A stretch of DNA of 64,000 nucleotides from positions 162,722,993 through 162,786,992 of the forward strand of contig CM060975.1 in NCBI GenBank assembly GCA_030765065.1, in the 5' to 3' direction. The translations under genes and the position numbers were made by a program. Shown piece by piece: positions 59,100-64,000 of the stretch; the first letter of the stretch is position 1; each line of letters begins with the position of its first letter. The notes below the pieces were generated by a model. That model ran no database searches and was not told the DNA's origin. It saw only the letters and a list, made by a program, of their open reading frames with translations. This DNA is from Deroplatys truncata (Eukaryota > Arthropoda > Insecta > Mantodea > Mantidae).

Positions 59100-59535
59100 A
59101 CAACAAAAGAGACATAGGAACAGCTACTGAGAGCCATTGCCTACACTAGAAGGAAAAAATGTACCAGCTGGAGACTAACTCTAGAATTAATAAAAGAAGT
59201 ATAAAAACAGAAATAGTATTAGAGAATCTACAAGAAGAATGCTTCACACTTATCAACCAGCCAGACTTCCCAACATACATCGCCCCAAATGGCAATCAAT
59301 CTGGTATTCATCAGAGAGCATCCAAAAAGGGTTATGGACATCTTTGGCAGTCCCTGTAGTGACAAATCTGAACATTTATGAAACCTGGAGAAGCACAGAA
59401 GTGGAAAACAGTACCAGACCTTCAAGGAAAATAAATCTGGAACAATTAAAACAACATACAAAGGAAATAAAGAGCTAATTAGAGAAGGAAAGATAGATGA
59501 GGCAGAGGAGCAGACTGACCAATAGGTTAGTCTTA
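59100..59535 (+). pseudogene. LINE endonuclease end and linker, inverted 5' part
   Basis: Plus strand: CFTLINQPDFPTYIAPNGN (C-terminal part of an AP-type endonuclease, where APNG-SAIDL is usual). After a frameshift come WTSLAVPVVTNLNI and NSTRPSRKINLEQLKQHTKE, a linker between endonuclease and RT. It is in opposite orientation to the RT half at 57,990-59,085. Confidence 0.65.
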
Positions 59536-59539
59536 TGAA

Positions 59540-60035
59540 CTTAAGAGTCAGCATTGTTCATTTCATAGAAACAGCTCTTTTACTTTTCAGGAATATGAAA
59601 AATAATGTTTATTGGTAAGCTAGTGGACATGCATCTGTAGCAAAACAATTTACCGTGAAACATACTTTGACAGACACCATCCCTATTCAGTCTGTTTATC
59701 AGTGCCTAAAAGTAACTAGAAGAGCCTGTCAATACATAGACCAGATACTGATGCAATGCAGACACTTTACATTGTTTGTTTTGAAGAAGAAGAGCATGAC
59801 AGATTTCAAACAGATCCATCTGCTAGCAATTGCGCAATTGCATATGCTATAGACACAAAATAACATTGGTGTGGAGGATGTCGTATGAAGAGAAACTGCA
59901 TTCTTACCATCTGCTTAGAGTGTGGGCCTTAGGATGGATGGACGGACTGACTGACTTTGCCCTATGATTACAGTTCTGTAACTGGGCCATAGAGCAGCAG
60001 GATGGGTCACATGATTTCTTTTCCCCTGTGCTCTT
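59540..60035. other. No recognisable feature
   Basis: A splice-acceptor-like tttacttttcag at 59,578-59,589 leads into an early stop in the phase required by exon C. Nothing else seen. Confidence 0.45.
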
Positions 60036-60039
60036 TAGA

Positions 60040-60395
60040 ATGGGTTTATTCTTAACCACAGGAACAACTATATATGGGATAATGAAAATCCATATGCTGT
60101 CATCGAGGCAAAATATCAGGAGAAGTTCAGGTGAACATATGGGCTGACATAATTAATAACCATTTGATCGATCTATATCTTCTTGCTGTGTGGTTAAATG
60201 GTTGTGTATGTGCCAGTTTCTAGTCCATGTAATGCTTGAGCTTCTTGAAAATGTAGCTCTGGATATTAGATATAATATGTGGTTCCAGCATGATGGAGCA
60301 TTTCCTCAGTTTGACATGACTGTGCAACACCAGCTTGACAACATATTTCCTGCATGCTGAATAGGAAAAGGTGGTCCTATGTGGACATTTGAAAA
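60040..60395 (+). pseudogene. Transposase fragment, same family as the long-TIR element
   Basis: Reads IWDNENPYAVIEAKYQEKFR, NIWADIINNHLIDLYLL, then, after shifts, VMLELLENVALDIRYNMWFQ and HDGAF with the second catalytic Asp preserved, and a LDNIFPACWIGKGGP-like stretch. The order matches the catalytic half of the 48.4-kb transposase. Both ends are missing. Confidence 0.65.
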
Positions 60396-60399
60396 AGCT

Positions 60400-61490
60400 T
60401 AGTGTTTGAAACACTGCTTCAGACGAATTGATGGTAAGGATATTTGCTGTCTGTAAAACAATCCGCACTACTCCAGAAGTATATGAAAGGGTATGAGATT
60501 ATTTCCTATACAGATGCAACCTTTGCATAGATGTTGGCAGTCAACAGTTTTGTAACTGTTTAATGCACTAAGAACTGAAAAAACCAATTTTTAGTTTATT
60601 TTATTATCCTCCATTGTTTTGCATAAGCTTTACTTTTATTCAGTAGTAAAGTTTTGAATCATGTATTTTATTGTCTTCCCTTCATTTTGCATATGTTTTT
60701 TCATTGCATACGAAAATCTGCATTTTGTTAACAATATTTACTTCTCTTAAGGTTTGGAAAATATTTTATTTTTATTTTTCAGTTTGCTTGAGTAATGGTA
60801 ATGGTACACTAGTACTTTGCAGTAAAGGCAATACAATAATGTGTACCTCAATTATGGGTACAATCCTTTAATGGTCTTTTATGCCCCAGAAAACTGATTT
60901 GCAGTACTAATTTCCTAAATGGTTTGTTTGATCTTCATCATATATTTTTATTTGCAGTGACTTGCATTTATGAAATACAGTTGAAACAAAAGTTAATTTC
61001 ACACAAAGTTTAAAGAAAAATAAATAAGATAGATGAAATAGGACATAGAGGAAAGAAAGTGAGAGGTGGGGAAAAGAAAAACAAGCACTGAGATTTGAAT
61101 TTTTAATCTTAGTGTTTTAGTAGATTTTTAACCCCACTTAACCATTCTGCTGTGGAGTCAGTGCTGTGGTGTATCTTTCATCATTTGCATATATCACTGC
61201 ACCACGGGAGCATTATCAGGGTATCCAGAACCTTAATGCATTTCGTGTTATTGCCTTAAGCTTTACATCCACACACAGTTCCCTATCTCAAAATACTTGC
61301 ATACAATCCGTTTACCAGCAATCAAGTTCTTTTCACTCTGATCAGGTTTGTCAAGGACATCCGTCCTGCACTCTGCACCTCACTTGACCACTCCCTCTCT
61401 AATGCTTTTCTCCTCTCCCAGCACAACAGTCCTCCTTTCCTTGGTTGTTAAAAATAGAATTTTCTGTAATTATGTGTGAATTTATTGTGT
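60400..61490. other. No recognisable feature
   Basis: AT-rich sequence. Candidate acceptors at 60,785 and 60,958 run into stops in the phase needed to follow exon C. Confidence 0.45.
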
Positions 61491-61496
61491 TTTATT

Positions 61497-61830
61497 TATG
61501 CATAATGACGTCAAATTTGAGTGGTGTTAGACAGCAGTTGAAAGACATTCTGTATAAGTGTATAACTTTTTTAGAGCCCTAGAAAATTGCCAAGAAAAGG
61601 TTTGTGATTTTTTAAGAGATCTTCAAAAAATAACGGCAGAAGCTTATGTGTGTTTTATTTATGCATAATGACACCAAATTTGAGCGGTATTAGACAACAA
61701 TTGAAATACATTGTGTATAAGGTGTATAACTTTTTTTAAAGCTGTGGAAAACTGCCATGAAAAGGTTTGTGATTTTTTTTAGAGATCTTCTGAAAAAGCA
61801 TGTCAAGTGTCTATGAGAGCAGTGAAAAGT
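61497..61830 (+). repeat. Tandem duplication (about 165 bp, two copies) of a transposase N-terminus
   Basis: 61497-61662 and 61663-61825 are parallel copies beginning tgttttatttatgcataatg and containing tttgagtggtgttagacagc / tttgagcggtattagacaac. Both encode an NLSG(V/I)RQQLK start, i.e. the first codons of the downstream transposase relic. Confidence 0.8.
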
Positions 61831-62690
61831 ATAATAAGTGAAGAAGCCCAGAAAAGTGTATTGAAAATATAGAGGCACTAGGGCATACTTATCCTCTCCA
61901 AGAGAAAAGCATTACATGTCAAAAATCTGTCACAGAGTAAGATGATTTCCAAAAAGACATAATCTGTCGCTCAGTACAGAAGTTTTGAGATCTTGGTGAA
62001 TATACTACCCTTATAAAGCTTAGTGGTTTTAAAACACAAAATAAAAACACAGGGGTATTACTTCTTTGCACAACATTTAGAGAAAACTTGGCTTTAGGTA
62101 TCGAAAATGTAACAACAGGCAATGGTTTTTGATGGAGAGAAAAGATATTGTGGTGAGGGCTCATTTTTAAGAATTATGCATAATATAAAAAAAGAAGACC
62201 ACCTTCATCCTATTATTTGGAATGATGAAACTAGAGTAAATCAAAACCATGCTAAAATTTTTACCTGGCAGGATTCTAAAAGAAATGATGGTCTAAAGAT
62301 TCCATTAGGTAAAGGATCACAGCTAATAATCTGTATGTTGGATCAGCCAAATATGGTTTTATAAAAGGGGCAGATTTAGTGTTTCAGTTAAAAAGTGATG
62401 GTGATTATCATCATGAGATGAAATGTAGTGTTCAGAGACTGGTAGAAGGATGTGTGATAGTAATGGACAATGCGAGCTGTTATGCTATGCTTAAAGATAA
62501 AATCCCCAACACAATTCTAGGAATGTTGAAATTTTGTCATGGCTTCAAAGTAAGAATATACCTCATAATCCTACATACACAATACCCGAATAATAAACTA
62601 ATTCCAAAACAGCTGACAAAACTTATTATTGTTAGTAACTCATTGTTAATTTTGTTGTCGGGTCAAGAAAAAAAGCAGCATCTTTGATCT
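61505..62690 (+). pseudogene. DDE transposase relic (IS630/Tc1-mariner-related insect family)
   Basis: After the duplicated start and several frameshifts comes the RTFRENLAL-like and KDIVVRAHFLRIM segment before the catalytic core. Then IIWNDETRVNQNHAKIFTWQ (first Asp, in NDET), LKIPLGKGSQLIICMLDQP, GADLVFQLKSDGDYHHEMK, and GCVIVMDNASCYAMLKDKIP (second Asp). The final acidic motif is not recognised. Homologous to 63,060-64,000, where the matching blocks are LDETWVNAGHTV and GDYHEEMDG. The order fits proteins with a DDE_3-type endonuclease fold. Confidence 0.7.
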
Positions 62691-63058
62691 TTTCAGCTAC
62701 CCTCCACATGGCAAGCTGTGCTGAGGCCAAAAATAGTCCTCCATAGTACTTTCATTACATGCCAAAGGGGAACATATAAGCTTGCTGCTACATAACAATA
62801 AACTATTGTAGTTATTTTGTACTTCAGTACGTTAATGTTAAGTTATTTTAATGATAGTATTTCAGGTTTAAATCGGAAATATCACATTGATGCCAATGTT
62901 AACCATTTACAAAACTATCCCCAAAGATGCAAGTAATGGAATCATATATGTAAGTAAATACATAGCATACCTAACAGTAATCTACGATAGAAAGGCTAAT
63001 ATGAATATGTAAAATAAATTATATTTGTACATTATACCTCATATCTGTATCATGCGTC
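62691..63058. other. Spacer between two related transposase relics
   Basis: No feature recognised. Confidence 0.5.
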
Positions 63059-63059
63059 A

Positions 63060-64000
63060 CTTGTATGAAAAAGTTTATAATCTCATAGGTTGGCGAACCT
63101 GCTGAAAGATCAAAATGGTACAACCATGTATAGTGCAATGAGTTCTCCCACTCGGTATTTTAAAGCAAACAGGAGTGGTGCAAAATTAAGCGCTAAGTGT
63201 GTACAGCGGGCTATCAGAAGAAAATGATAACTGGACTGTGGTCGAAATTGTACAAAAGGCAGCCTACTTAATGGGAGTGTCAGTTTCCACCATTTACGCA
63301 GCTCGCAATGAATGTAGAGTGTACGGTAAATTGTATTCTCCAGCTAAATCACGTCCTGCAGCCCAAGATAAGAGAGTGCAGAAAAATAAATATTCTGAAC
63401 ATGCACTAAATCATATTCAGCAGGAAATTCATGAACTTTTTCAGAAAAGCAAAATTCCAACAGTTAGAACAGTGACTACAAGACCAAACAAAATAAATGA
63501 ATAGACATTGACAGTGCTTTTCCAAGCTTTAGTGAGAGCGCTGTTCGAAGATTACTGAAAGATTTAGGGTTCATTTTCAAGAAGCACAGCAAAGCAGCAG
63601 TTCTGTTAGAGCGCAATGATATATTGAGTGGCAGCATAAATACGCAGTATTCGTCAGTTCAAAAACAAGGGTCTTCCGATATATTTTCTAGATGAAACTT
63701 GGGTGAATGCAGGGCATACTGTAATGAAAGTCTGGCAAGATTCAACAATAAAAAGGAAATGTTAAGCATTTATTGATGAACTTAATACAGGACTGAAGGC
63801 ACCTAGTGGAAAAGGCGGATGTGTTATTGTTGTCCACTGTGGGAATAAAGACAGTTTTGTAGAAGATGCGGATCTTCTCTTTAAAGCAAAAAAAAAAAAA
63901 ATCAACTGGCGATTACCATGAAGAAATGGATGGCACAAGATTTGAAAAAATGGTTTCAGTATTTAATGCCAAAACTGGAACAGGTACCAACTTCTTCTTG
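63060..64000 (+). pseudogene. DDE transposase relic, same family, continues past window end
   Basis: 63199-63504 is open: NDNWTVVEIVQKAAYLMGVS, VSTIYAARNECRVYGK (helix-turn-helix), LNHIQQEIHELFQKSKIPTV. After a shift: SFSESAVRRLLKDLGFIFKK, LLERNDIL, then FLDETWVNAGHTVMKVWQDS near 63,690 (first catalytic Asp intact), ELNTGLKAPSGKGGCVIVVH, and GDYHEEMDGTRFEKMV near 63,930 following an A13 run with a shift. The second Asp and the C-terminus lie beyond the window. Less decayed than the copies at 14.5 and 61.5 kb. Confidence 0.75.

Noticed and set aside
59578-59620. Possible exon D after exon C
   Set aside because: Acceptor-like sequence, but the phase required by exon C meets a stop after four codons; acceptors at 60,785 and 60,958 fail likewise.

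Overview
The window looks like a piece of a large, AT-rich, transposon-laden insect (arthropod) nuclear genome. Evidence: long non-coding stretches, metazoan splice signals, tRNA-derived SINE heads, and remains of at least ten animal transposon groups (gypsy-type LTR, Penelope-like, two or three LINE types, mariner, Tc1, Tigger/pogo, Merlin, piggyBac, Harbinger-like). No bacterial operon, rRNA, CRISPR or phage-type feature is present. A hemimetabolous insect is my guess, not something the sequence proves.

Layout. 1-4253: a gag-only LTR retrotransposon (two 1054-bp repeats, unusual triplicated primer-binding motif) lying against a decayed Tigger/pogo transposase (4254-5700). 6163-10358: two Penelope-like copies in inverted orientation with a dead mariner (7327-8606) between them. 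11.6-12.5 kb: Merlin relic. 13.5-15.95 kb: piggyBac relic carrying a nested DDE transposase fragment and a TTA array. 17.6-19.2 kb: Tc1 relic split by a Penelope-like GIY-YIG fragment. 20,938-29,735: a young, almost intact gypsy-type element (483-bp LTRs differing at about 3 sites, ATAT target duplication, one 1-nt frameshift in pol).

31.97-57.5 kb: three plus-strand exons (31,974-32,106; 50,433-50,589; 57,295-57,503) with good splice sites and exactly compatible phases. They are the only host gene I can support. Its introns hold a second dead mariner, a Harbinger-like element coding a Myb/SANT domain, a LINE with RNase H, a microsatellite-rich inverted/direct repeat complex (41.7-42.7 kb), a Tc1/mariner-type element with ~150-bp terminal inverted repeats (48.4-50.4 kb), palindromic elements, inverted SINE pairs and a LINE RT fragment. 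58-59.5 kb: a LINE with a 5' inversion. 60-64 kb: three more transposase relics, the last running off the window.

The genes do not form a pathway. The pattern is one host transcription unit, gene symbol unassigned, whose introns have been filled by successive layers of transposons, most dead and one gypsy copy recently active outside the gene.
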